NCBI GenBank assembly: GCA_003509805.1
Contig: DOMV01000340.1
Location: 1 to 25,425 of the forward strand
Direction: 5' to 3'
Length of the DNA stretch: 25,425 bases
Source of the DNA: Planctomycetaceae bacterium
GTDB taxonomy: Bacteria > Planctomycetota > Planctomycetia > Pirellulales > Thermoguttaceae
The translations under genes and the position numbers were made by a program. The notes beneath the pieces were generated by a model. That model was not told the origin of the DNA, ran no database searches, and was given only the letters and a program-made list of their open reading frames with translations. This document shows, in pieces, positions 7,555 through 15,126 of this stretch. The first letter of the stretch is position 1. Every line of letters starts with the position of its first letter.

Positions 7555-10500
7555 TTATCGCCCCGGTCCCTTGCGTTCGCCCTTGTCGTATCCGAGCGGA
7601 ATTCCTTGCAGTTCCAGCGGTGCGTCGGTGTTGTTGCCGGGTACGTCGGGAACGGCGAAGTCGATCTTTTTCATCCATCGATCCGCGTAATCCCACCATT
7701 GAAGCGGAACGCTCGGGAAATTCAGTTCGATTTCCAACGTCCAAAGACCCGGCGTGAGATCGTCAAGCTGGAATGTCCCGGTTTCATCGACCGCGCCGAT
7801 GATCCGCCGGTCGCCGCGTTCTTCCCGCTTTTTCTCGAATTCCGCTGCGAAGTCCATGTAATTCATGCATCTTTCATAAGCCGCGGGGTTTTTCGCGATC
7901 ATCGCCTTGCCTTCCGGCGATGCTTCCCAGCGGGTGATGATTTCTTCCACCTCCAACCCGGAAACCGGGCCTGGCGAGTTGAACTCCGGGATACTCCTGA
8001 TGATGTCCATGTAAAACGCCTTGTCCTCCTCGCTCTGCGCGGGAAGGGCGACATAATCCGGGTTCGACGGCTCGGCTTCCACATGGGCGAAGCGCCAATC
8101 GACCGGTTTGGGCGTGTCCGGGGCAAGGAGGATTTTGCCTCGAACGGACTGCCCGCCGCCGCCGAGATCGATCCGGAGCGTTTCCCCCGGTTTGATCTCG
8201 AACGAATGCCCCAACATCGGCGCGCGCGTCGTGCCGTTGTTGAACCTGACCACCCGGGCAACCGTCCCCTTGCCCGGGAAAACACGGTCGATCACGTACT
8301 TGCCGTCGGCGTCGCTTTTCAGTTCGTCGTCGGAAAAAATGTCGATCCGGGCTTTTCCTTCCTCAAATGGATCCCGATCGTTTTCCACGGAATACCAGAT
8401 CGGCAAATTCGCGCCGGGCTTGTTGCCGACCCGGACGGTTCCCTCAATCCGGCCCCACGCTTCCAGCCGAATCGGGCCGGTATGGCGCTCGAACTGTTCC
8501 TTCTTCATGCGGACCGTTCCGGCATCATGCAGGAAAAGCAGTTGGTAATCCTGGTCGCCGATCGACATTTCGCTGCGGGAAATCGAAAACCGACCTTCCG
8601 CATCGGTCCGGGCGTTGTTTCCCATCCCGCCCGCGTTGAGTTTCGCACCCTTGGTCTGGATTCCGTAAGCCGCGGTCGCGATTCCGATTTCCACCCCCGC
8701 CGCCGGTTTGCCGTCCGGGAGCAACACGGTCCCGACCAGGTTCTGCGAAAACGCGGTCGCTTTTTTGAGCGGAAATTCAAGTTTCAAATCCGCATCATCC
8801 GGCTTGATTTCCCGCATCACGCCCTCATAACCTTCGGCGTCGACCCGGAGGTAATAGTGATCGCATTCCCCCATGCGGTGCCCGGTCCGGCGGGTGAAAC
8901 GGCCGTCTTTCCCGGCCTGGGTCCCGAACTCCCGGGTCGTCCCCGTGCTTTTCCTGAAGGTGTACCATTCGGAAATCGCGAACGCCGGGATGGGATTGCC
9001 CGTCGCCGCGTCCGTGACCGTTCCGGCGACATCGACGAGCGGCCGGAATGTGTATACGTTTTCCTCGTCGCCGTACTTGAGCGTTTCGTAGTCGATCTTG
9101 ACGTTTTGATAATTGTCGCCGTCGATCTTCAGGTCGAACCGGTTGTCCGGGGCGTTGCTCCAGACGAACAGGCCGTCCTTGTCCGTCCGCACGGCCCCGA
9201 ATTCGTCGGCGTCTTCAAAGAGCTGTTGAACCCCCGTCGCGGCGCCCCAATGGCTTTTCCAATAACCGGACGAGATGCGCATTCCCGCGAGCGGCTTTCC
9301 TTCCGTGTCGACGGCCCGGATGACGAGCCGTTTGCCGCGTTTGAGCTTGATTTCCAACGGTTTCATGTCCGGCGTGATTTCTTCGAGGGAAACGATGTCC
9401 GGCGCGAAGTTTTTCGAACAAAAACCGATATCGACCGTTCGCAACTCGCCTTTGGGCGAGCAATTTTCGAACGCGAACCGGCCGTCCGCGTCGCTCCGGG
9501 TCGATTCGTGCCCGTAGGGTTTATCCGGGTCCCGCCACGCGGCATTGCAGTGAACGAGCACGTTTTCGACCGGCTTGCCCTCTTCGTCGACGATGCGGCC
9601 CCGGAGCGGCAACCCCTTCGGGAGGACGATCGTTTTCGACAGGTTGCCTTCCGCGTCCTTGACCTGGTAATCCTTGAACGTTTGCCCGTCGGGAAACCGC
9701 AGCCGGGGATAACGCGCGTGTTCGATGTTCATGTCGAAATTTTCGTCGAGCTGTTCCTTAGGCAACACCTTGTAAATCCAGCGTCCCTCGGCATCGGTGT
9801 GTATCCACTGGGCATAACTGGGAAACATGTCGGGATTCTTTTGACGACCGGCCATGTCGACGCCGAACTGGACGATCGCGCCCTCGACGGGTTTGCCCTC
9901 TTCATCGACGATGCGGCCCCCGATCGGGTCCGCCGCCCGATCCTTGAGTTGGAAAACGAAATGCCGCGGGATCGGATCGGACGCCGGGTTGTTCCAGTCG
10001 ATTTCATACGGAGCGAACCCGTCGGCGTAGAGAACGATTTTGAACGATTGAAGTTGATCGAAATTCGAGAGCGGAACGAAGCAGGTCCCGTTTTCGAGCG
10101 GAAAATTCCGCGGCTGATCGCCTTCCCAATCGGCCGGTCTCGGGCGGGGATACGTCCTGACATAACCGGTCGCGGCGGGCTTTCCTTCCGCGTCGGTCAA
10201 TCGGACGGCCATTCCGGCGGCCGTCCCCGGAGCGGCTTCCTCGCCCGGTTGTTTCGTTGTATCATTCCCGTTTTCAGGTTCGGCGGCATCCTTCACCTGC
10301 GGAGTCTTTGTATCGTCCCCCGTTACGGCGGGAACGAAGCGGACATGGAAAAGCCCGGCAACAAGGAACAGGCCGAGTACAAGGCAAAGCGTCGTCTTTT
10401 TCATGATGGAATCCTTTCTGTTGTCGATGAAACATTGCAGTTCGCGTACGCGCCGTTCCATTCCCTTCCCTTTGCCGCCGAACGCGTAACGATGGAGGGA

Positions 10501-11511
10501 AACCGTTCGCGACGATTCGTGAACGGCAAGGAGCGATTCGGCGAAACGCCGGGTCCCGTCGGGTTTCATGCCGAAGGCGGCGGCGTCGCAAATCCATTCG
10601 GAAGCCTCGTCGATCCGGCGCAGCACGAACCAGGAAACCGGGTTGAACCAGTGCGGCAAGGCGAGCAGCCGCGCGAAACCGGCAACGAGACAATCGCGGT
10701 TCCGGTAATGGGCCAATTCGTGGCGCAAAATTCCCTCGCGCATTTCCTTCGGCGATTCCTCCCACAATTCCCGGGGTACGACCACCCGTTCGCCCCGCGG
10801 CGTCCGAATCAATCCGGGACCAAGCGAATCGACAAGTAAAAGCGGCAATCGTTCGGCAGCAAGGCCGTACTCGGCGAGGATGGTTTCCCATTGCGAACGA
10901 TATTCCCCTTCTGCGAACGGCGCCGTCGCGAGTTTTCGAAGCAGCAGGCCGTAAAATCCGAGCCGCCATGCGAGAATCCCGGCGATGCCAACCAGCCAGA
11001 CGGATACGAGAAGCGAAGGAACGTCTGTCGCAAGACGTTGTCGAGAAAGCGTTTCAGGCTCCGTGGCGAAACGGGGCGCCACATCAAAACGGGACGGCGT
11101 CGGCGAGTCAACGCTGTCCGGTTTCCAGGGCTGTGCCGGCGGCAGTACCGGACGAGCGGGTACGTCGACGGGAAACGGAAAATCCGGAGCGGATGTTACG
11201 GGTGCGGATGTTACGGGTGCGGATGTTGCGAACGCAGACGTTTCAGACGCGGATGTTACGGACATTGCCGTTTCAGGCGCCGTCGTCTCACGGTGCGGGA
11301 CGGCAAAGGTGATCGGGAAGCCCGCCCCGAAAACGCCGAGCAGGAGAACGACGATCCAGAGATACCGCCGGACGGTCGCGCTGCGGCAATCCGTCAACAG
11401 CAGCGTCGCCGAAACAACCGAAGCGGCAACGCCGAGAATCAACGTTTTTATACCGAACGACAGGAGAAGGCCGGCGGCGTTGAAATTGATGTTGCAAATG
11501 AGGGCCGTCAT
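7555..11511 (-). CDS. M56 (BlaR1/MecR1-type) membrane metallopeptidase fused to a large carboxypeptidase-regulatory-like repeat region
   Basis: The 1318-residue protein is probably a signal-transducing membrane protease that works on the co-encoded BlaI repressor. Membrane segments lie near residues 12-40, 50-70 and 166-192. Between the second and third is a low-complexity linker with TSAPV-type repeats (about 83-110). The zinc site is HELAH (H264, E265, H268) with a downstream glutamate in EASEWICD. A last hydrophobic segment (370-390) leads to about 925 outer residues made of at least six beta repeats of the type GRIVDEEGKPVENVLVH. There is no penicillin-binding domain as in true BlaR1, so beta-lactam sensing is not supported. 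The start ATG (11509-11511) overlaps the BlaI stop as ATGA, indicating translational coupling. An internal ATG at 10402-10404 has its own Shine-Dalgarno sequence. Confidence 0.92.
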   Translation of the reverse strand: MTALICNINFNAAGLLLSFGIKTLILGVAASVVSATLLLTDCRSATVRRYLWIVVLLLGVFGAGFPITFAVPHRETTAPETAMSVTSASETSAFATSAPVTSAPVTSAPDFPFPVDVPARPVLPPAQPWKPDSVDSPTPSRFDVAPRFATEPETLSRQRLATDVPSLLVSVWLVGIAGILAWRLGFYGLLLRKLATAPFAEGEYRSQWETILAEYGLAAERLPLLLVDSLGPGLIRTPRGERVVVPRELWEESPKEMREGILRHELAHYRNRDCLVAGFARLLALPHWFNPVSWFVLRRIDEASEWICDAAAFGMKPDGTRRFAESLLAVHESSRTVSLHRYAFGGKGKGMERRVRELQCFIDNRKDSIMKKTTLCLVLGLFLVAGLFHVRFVPAVTGDDTKTPQVKDAAEPENGNDTTKQPGEEAAPGTAAGMAVRLTDAEGKPAATGYVRTYPRPRPADWEGDQPRNFPLENGTCFVPLSNFDQLQSFKIVLYADGFAPYEIDWNNPASDPIPRHFVFQLKDRAADPIGGRIVDEEGKPVEGAIVQFGVDMAGRQKNPDMFPSYAQWIHTDAEGRWIYKVLPKEQLDENFDMNIEHARYPRLRFPDGQTFKDYQVKDAEGNLSKTIVLPKGLPLRGRIVDEEGKPVENVLVHCNAAWRDPDKPYGHESTRSDADGRFAFENCSPKGELRTVDIGFCSKNFAPDIVSLEEITPDMKPLEIKLKRGKRLVIRAVDTEGKPLAGMRISSGYWKSHWGAATGVQQLFEDADEFGAVRTDKDGLFVWSNAPDNRFDLKIDGDNYQNVKIDYETLKYGDEENVYTFRPLVDVAGTVTDAATGNPIPAFAISEWYTFRKSTGTTREFGTQAGKDGRFTRRTGHRMGECDHYYLRVDAEGYEGVMREIKPDDADLKLEFPLKKATAFSQNLVGTVLLPDGKPAAGVEIGIATAAYGIQTKGAKLNAGGMGNNARTDAEGRFSISRSEMSIGDQDYQLLFLHDAGTVRMKKEQFERHTGPIRLEAWGRIEGTVRVGNKPGANLPIWYSVENDRDPFEEGKARIDIFSDDELKSDADGKYVIDRVFPGKGTVARVVRFNNGTTRAPMLGHSFEIKPGETLRIDLGGGGQSVRGKILLAPDTPKPVDWRFAHVEAEPSNPDYVALPAQSEEDKAFYMDIIRSIPEFNSPGPVSGLEVEEIITRWEASPEGKAMIAKNPAAYERCMNYMDFAAEFEKKREERGDRRIIGAVDETGTFQLDDLTPGLWTLEIELNFPSVPLQWWDYADRWMKKIDFAVPDVPGNNTDAPLELQGIPLGYDKGERKGPGR
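10402..10418 (-). promoter_or_regulatory. candidate internal ribosome binding site and start inside the M56 gene
   Basis: On the coding strand GAAAGGA is followed after 7 nt by ATG AAA AAG, and the encoded MKKTTLCLVLGLFLVAG looks like a signal peptide. It could allow separate production of the 949-residue secreted part, or be a scar of a past gene fusion. Nothing shows that it is used. Confidence 0.4.
11189..11278 (-). repeat. 15-bp tandem repeat in the M56 linker
   Basis: Six 15-bp units run from 11189; the first two are identical (GCGGATGTTACGGGT on the plus strand) and the rest are diverged. They encode five-residue steps such as TSAPV in the linker between membrane segments. Confidence 0.8.
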
Positions 11512-11927
11512 TCGTCCCCCCGTTTCCCGGCTCGATGGTTGTCGTTTTCTTCGTGTTGCCGGACGATCTTCCTGAGCACGTCGATTTCCGAAGGCGCCAA
11601 CCCCCGTTTCCCGGTAAGATGGAGCATGAACGGGGCGATATTGCCGCCGCAAAGCGTTTCGAGAAGATCGTAGTAATGTCCTGAAACGTCCGACGGCTTC
11701 AAGACGGCTTCATACGACGCCGGGTATTGGCCGTCCCTGCGAATGATCCCTTTTTCGGCCAAACGGTTCAACCGGGTTTGCACGGTCGGATAACCGATGG
11801 AACGGCCCCGGTCCAGGAATTCCCGATGCACGCCGGAAATGGTAAGGGGTCCGTGATTCCAGAGCAGTTCGAGTAATTCCAGTTCGCCCGGCGAAAGTTT
11901 GACCGGTTCGCTTGTTTTTCGCGGCAT
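11508..11927 (-). CDS. BlaI/MecI-family transcriptional repressor
   Basis: The 139-residue winged-helix protein has a typical family N-terminal domain: LSPGELELLELLWNHGPLTI, then the recognition region YPTVQTRLNRLAEKGIIRR, followed by a short helical dimerisation tail. BlaI family members bind TACA/TGTA dyads as dimers and are inactivated when a partner M56 protease is activated. Two ATG codons are possible. The one at 11934-11936 touches the Shine-Dalgarno sequence GAAAGGAG, while the one at 11925-11927 lies 9 nt from it and is chosen. The gene overlaps the M56 start by 4 bases. Two dyads upstream indicate autoregulation of the operon. Confidence 0.92.
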   Translation of the reverse strand: MPRKTSEPVKLSPGELELLELLWNHGPLTISGVHREFLDRGRSIGYPTVQTRLNRLAEKGIIRRDGQYPASYEAVLKPSDVSGHYYDLLETLCGGNIAPFMLHLTGKRGLAPSEIDVLRKIVRQHEENDNHRAGKRGDE

Positions 11928-11943
11928 CGACAGCATCTCCTTT

Positions 11944-11960
11944 CTATTACAATGTAATAG
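11944..11960. promoter_or_regulatory. BlaI operator, dyad 1
   Basis: This is the 17-bp palindrome CTATTACAATGTAATAG with one central base, containing the TACA/TGTA core known for BlaI/MecI operators. It lies just downstream of the -10, over the likely transcription start, and adjoins the ribosome binding site. Confidence 0.85.
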
Positions 11961-11966
11961 AAGGCG

Positions 11967-11995
11967 ATTTTATTACATCGTAATAATGCTGTCAA
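11967..11995 (-). promoter_or_regulatory. sigma70 promoter of the BlaI-M56 operon
   Basis: On the minus strand a perfect TTGACA (11990-11995) is separated by 17 bp from TAAAAT (11967-11972), five of six matches. Dyad 2 occupies most of the spacer and overlaps the -10, and dyad 1 follows. Repressor binding should therefore block RNA polymerase. Confidence 0.8.
11971..11985. promoter_or_regulatory. BlaI operator, dyad 2
   Basis: TATTAC-ATC-GTAATA has the same arms as dyad 1 with a different centre. The two centres are 26 bp apart, about two and a half helical turns, which places the dyads on opposite faces of the DNA. Confidence 0.8.
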
Positions 11996-12007
11996 GACGG
12001 GAATTCG

Positions 12008-12033
12008 AAAAAAAACGTCCGACGCCTATCGGA
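12008..12033 (-). terminator. intrinsic terminator overlapping the glgA stop codon
   Basis: On the minus strand the stem TCCGA-TAGGCG-TCGGA is followed by CG and eight T. The glgA stop TAG sits in the loop. The stem is short (5 bp) but the T tract is strong, and it would separate glgA from the BlaI-M56 operon. Confidence 0.55.
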
Positions 12034-13462
12034 TTTCTTCGTAGAGGGCGACATATTGTTCGGCGCTGCGTTTCCAGGACCAGTCGCGCCGCATGGCGTT
12101 TCGGATCATGCGGTTGAAATCGTCGCGGTCCTCCCAGAAACATTGCAAGGCCCGCCAAATCGTGGTGTTCAGGTCGTGGACCGAGTCGTTTTCGAACACG
12201 AACCCGGTTTCGCCGTCGAGGACCGTGTCGGCCAGGCCGCCGGTGTTGCGGACGATCGGGAGCGTCCCGTAAATCTGACTGTACATCTGGTTGAGACCAC
12301 ACGGTTCATACCGGCTCGGCATGAGGAACAGGTCGGCCCCGGCCTCGATCCGATGGGCGAGGGAATCCGAGAATTCCAGTCGAACGGCGACGTTTTGAGG
12401 ATAAGTCTCGGCCAGTTTCCGCAACCGCATTTCCGTGACGGGATCGCCGGTTCCCAGGATGACATACTGGACGCCGTGATTTTCAACCCAGGTCGGGATC
12501 GTGTCGCAGACGAGGTCGAGCCCTTTCTGGCAGGCGAGCCGCCCGACCATGCCGACCAGGGCGAGATCGCTCCGTTCGGGCAGCCCCGTTTCCCGTTGCA
12601 GGTCCGCCTTGCATCGTGGTTTCTGCTCGAAAATATTCCCGATGTCGTAAGGCGCGGCAAGGAACGGGTCGGTCGCCGGATCCCAATGTTCCGTGCTGAT
12701 TCCGTTGAGGATTCCCCGCAGTTTCTCTTTGCGGAAACGGAGGACGCCGTCCATGCCGCAACCGTATTCCTCCGTCTGGATTTCCTGCGCGTAATGCGGG
12801 CTCACCGTCGTGATCGCATCGGCGTACACGACCCCGGTTTTCAGCAGGTTCAACTTCCCGTAAAACTCCATTTCATCGTAGTTGAAATGCTCCCAGCCGA
12901 TCCCGGTGAGCACCATGTCCCAGTGCCAAAACGCCCCCTGGTAGGCAAGATTGTGGATCGTGTGAACGGAAGCGACGTCGTGAAAACGGGGCCGGCTTCC
13001 GTACATCAACTTCAGGTAGGCCGGAAGCAAGCCTGTCTGCCAGTCGTTGGAATGAAGCACGTCGACCTTCATTTGAAGCCGTTCGACCGATTCCATGACC
13101 GCCCGACAGAAAAAGACGAACCGCTCGCAATTGTCGGCATAATCCTCGCCCTGCCGGGAATAAAGCGTTTCCCGGTCGAAATACCGGTCCTGCCGGATGA
13201 AGTAGTAGGGAACGTCGCCGCCGGGAAGCCGGCCCTCCCAAAGCGTTCCGAACATGGTTTTATTGCCGATCGGAACGGAAATGTCGATTTCCCGGTTGGT
13301 GAGCGGCAACCCGGAATGAAAAACGCAACGATGCGCCGGCATGAAGACGGACACGGTATGTCCCAATTCGGCAAGCGCTTGCGGCAATGAAGCGCTTACA
13401 TCGGCCAAGCCGCCGGTTTTCGCGAAGGGAACCGCTTCACTGGTGGCGAATAAGACGTTCAT
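12026..13462 (-). CDS. glgA: glycogen synthase (ADP-glucose type, GT5)
   Basis: The 478-residue enzyme adds glucose from an ADP-glucose-type donor to a growing alpha-1,4-glucan in the cytoplasm. The N-terminal K15-TGGLADV matches the family donor-binding lysine motif. VLHSNDWQTGLLPAYLK, HTIHNLAYQG and GILNGIS follow in the usual order. In the C-terminal Rossmann domain GMVGRLACQKGLDL and the active-site block PSRYEPCGLNQMYSQIYGTL, followed by NTGGLADTV, are intact. The length is normal. The start ATG at 13460-13462 has AGAGG 6 nt upstream; a longer in-frame start would add 12 residues without family support. No other glycogen genes are adjacent, so it appears to be transcribed alone. Confidence 0.97.
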   Translation of the reverse strand: MNVLFATSEAVPFAKTGGLADVSASLPQALAELGHTVSVFMPAHRCVFHSGLPLTNREIDISVPIGNKTMFGTLWEGRLPGGDVPYYFIRQDRYFDRETLYSRQGEDYADNCERFVFFCRAVMESVERLQMKVDVLHSNDWQTGLLPAYLKLMYGSRPRFHDVASVHTIHNLAYQGAFWHWDMVLTGIGWEHFNYDEMEFYGKLNLLKTGVVYADAITTVSPHYAQEIQTEEYGCGMDGVLRFRKEKLRGILNGISTEHWDPATDPFLAAPYDIGNIFEQKPRCKADLQRETGLPERSDLALVGMVGRLACQKGLDLVCDTIPTWVENHGVQYVILGTGDPVTEMRLRKLAETYPQNVAVRLEFSDSLAHRIEAGADLFLMPSRYEPCGLNQMYSQIYGTLPIVRNTGGLADTVLDGETGFVFENDSVHDLNTTIWRALQCFWEDRDDFNRMIRNAMRRDWSWKRSAEQYVALYEEIR

Positions 13463-13519
13463 ACGGACCTCTTGACGACGGGAACCTCTGAAAACCATTG
13501 ATGCACCTCAAACCCCTTG

Positions 13520-13545
13520 ACGAGCCGGGAACTGCGTCCCCGGAT
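13520..13545 (+). repeat. dispersed palindromic repeat P, copy 2
   Basis: ACGAG is followed by CCGGGAAC-TGC-GTCCCCGG and AT, which differs from copy 1 by a few bases. It lies in the probable leader of glgA, between the candidate -10 and the start codon. Confidence 0.7.
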
Positions 13546-13644
13546 AGAGTCGCGTACCATTGTATCATATAATTTTCGCTCCAGGGGTCGCCTTGCACGA
13601 ATTTCGGCAAAATTTACCGGACCCTGGGGAAGCTGGAACGCGAC

Positions 13645-13700
13645 GGCAATTTTCCGGCAATTTTCCGGCAATTTCTCCGGCATTTTTCCGGAAATTTTCC
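13645..13700 (+). repeat. 11-bp tandem repeat with phased A/T tracts
   Basis: There are five units of GGCAATTTTCC or close variants, four of 11 bp and one of 12 bp. AATTTT tracts recur close to once per helical turn, an arrangement known to bend DNA. It lies 110 bp upstream of the permease start. Confidence 0.85.
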
Positions 13701-13810
13701 GAAACCGCCGTGCGAATCCGTCTGCCGCAAAAACGCTCTTGACATGCCGGGAAAAATCGGGGAAACTTCGCCGCCTTTTCGGCTTGTTCCCCCATTTTGT
13801 CAACGGCGTC

Positions 13811-14989
13811 ATGAAGATCATTCTCGTCCAGACGATTTCCGAAATACTTAAGGTTTTCCTGTTTGCGCTGATTATTTTGACGCTTCTCATCACGATCGTC
13901 CTGATGATAAGCGCGACGATGAAGGAAGACGTGTTGATCGCGCATGTGATCATGATGGCCCCGTTCATCATGGTCGACGCGTCGCGCATTTCGATCCCGA
14001 TGGCCCTGCTGATGGCGGCCACGATCAGTTTCGCGAAAATGTCGGGAAATAATGAAATCATCGCCCTCAAATCGCTCGGCATCGCCCCGTGGCGCCTCAT
14101 TTGGCCCGTGCTGGTGCTCGGTTTCCTGTGCAGTCTGGTCAGCGTCTGGCTCAACGACTGGGCCGTCACCTGGGGACGCGCCAACATGGCCCGGGTCGCC
14201 TACGGAGCGGTGGAAGACATCATTTTCAGCGAATTGCGATCGGAACACATTTACACGTTCGAGGACGGGGGCGGTTTCACGATCATGGCCGACGGCGTCA
14301 ACGACCGGACCCTGCTCGGCGTGACGATCACCGTCCCCAACGAATCGATGACGATCACCGCCCAAGAGGCGAACCTCCGGGTCGACCTGGAAAAATCGGA
14401 ACTCCAGGTCCTGATGCGCCATTTGAAAGTGGAAGGGGGAGACACCAGCTACGAGGCGACGGACGACAGTTACGCAATTCCCCTTTCCCAGTTCGGGTTG
14501 GCCCGGGAAGATACGACGCGACCTTCGAACATGGGGATGAAGGATATTCCGACGGATATCGACAAGCAACGGGATATTATCGCCGTGGGCCGGCGGACCC
14601 AGGCGGCGCAATTCGCCTTTGCGAGCGTGCTCGGCGACAGGGACCCGATCGTGGACCGCCAGTGGACGCGAAAAAGCCGGGAAATCAACGACGCGGTTAC
14701 CCGGTTGGAACGATTGCGCGCGGAACCGCCTCGCCGCTGGGCGAACGGCTTTTGCTGCCTTTTCTTCGTCTGGATCGGAGCCCCGTTGGCGATTTGGATG
14801 AAAAAATCGGATGTTTTCACGAGTTTTTTCGCGTGCTTCATACCGATTTTGATCCTTTATTATCCGATCATGATGCTCGGGTTCGATGCGGCGAAAAACG
14901 GTACGATGCCCGTTGAAGTCGTTTGGGTCGCCAACCTTTGTCTCGGGCTCGTCGGGATCTGGTTTTGGCGCCACATTCATCGTTTTTAG
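13811..14989 (+). CDS. LptF/LptG family (YjgP/YjgQ) lipopolysaccharide export permease
   Basis: The 392-residue inner-membrane protein has the family layout. Three membrane helices lie in the first 120 residues (about 10-32, 48-68 and 95-116), then a periplasmic beta-rich domain (about 120-280) and three C-terminal helices (about 310-390). The segment SGNNEIIALKSLGIAPWRL between helices 2 and 3 is the conserved coupling region. Family members work with the LptB ATPase to lift lipopolysaccharide toward the outer membrane. Which of LptF or LptG it represents cannot be told. The start ATG at 13811 directly precedes the first helix; an upstream in-frame ATG would add 98 residues of repeat-derived sequence. 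No lptB is in the window. Confidence 0.9.
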   Translation: MKIILVQTISEILKVFLFALIILTLLITIVLMISATMKEDVLIAHVIMMAPFIMVDASRISIPMALLMAATISFAKMSGNNEIIALKSLGIAPWRLIWPVLVLGFLCSLVSVWLNDWAVTWGRANMARVAYGAVEDIIFSELRSEHIYTFEDGGGFTIMADGVNDRTLLGVTITVPNESMTITAQEANLRVDLEKSELQVLMRHLKVEGGDTSYEATDDSYAIPLSQFGLAREDTTRPSNMGMKDIPTDIDKQRDIIAVGRRTQAAQFAFASVLGDRDPIVDRQWTRKSREINDAVTRLERLRAEPPRRWANGFCCLFFVWIGAPLAIWMKKSDVFTSFFACFIPILILYYPIMMLGFDAAKNGTMPVEVVWVANLCLGLVGIWFWRHIHRF

Positions 14990-15022
14990 CGTTTTTAGGA
15001 AGACGCCCGAAAAATACCGTCG

Positions 15023-15048
15023 ACGAGCCGGGAACCGTGTGCCCGGAT
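15023..15048 (+). repeat. dispersed palindromic repeat P, copy 3
   Basis: ACGAG is followed by CCGGGAAC-CGT-GTGCCCGG and AT. It lies in the 137-bp gap between the LptF/LptG gene and the DUF1570 peptidase gene, in the same orientation as copies 1 and 2. Confidence 0.7.
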
Positions 15049-15126
15049 GCTGGACATTTCACCCGCTTTCCGGAGATCGGAAAGTCCGAATCGCATATCT
15101 TTTTGACCTTGTTGCAACATCCACGT

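Larger units (their letters stand above)
13463..13810. other. 348-bp divergent intergenic region between glgA and the LptF/LptG gene
   Basis: It holds palindromic repeat P copy 2, an 11-bp tandem array and an AT-rich block with facing -10 candidates. These are TG-A-TACAAT on the minus strand (13559-13567, an extended -10 for glgA) and TATAAT on the plus strand (13568-13573). Neither has a good -35 at 16-18 bp. The frame upstream of the permease is open here but shows no protein-like sequence. Confidence 0.5.

Noticed and set aside
7606..10839. A very long plus-strand open frame opposite the M56 gene
   Set aside because: It has no recognisable domain and is the mirror of a well-supported gene with clear motifs; GC-rich codon use leaves the antisense frame open.
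7555..11511. Beta-lactam resistance sensor (BlaR1) assignment
   Set aside because: The protease core and partner repressor match, but there is no penicillin-binding domain and no beta-lactamase gene nearby.
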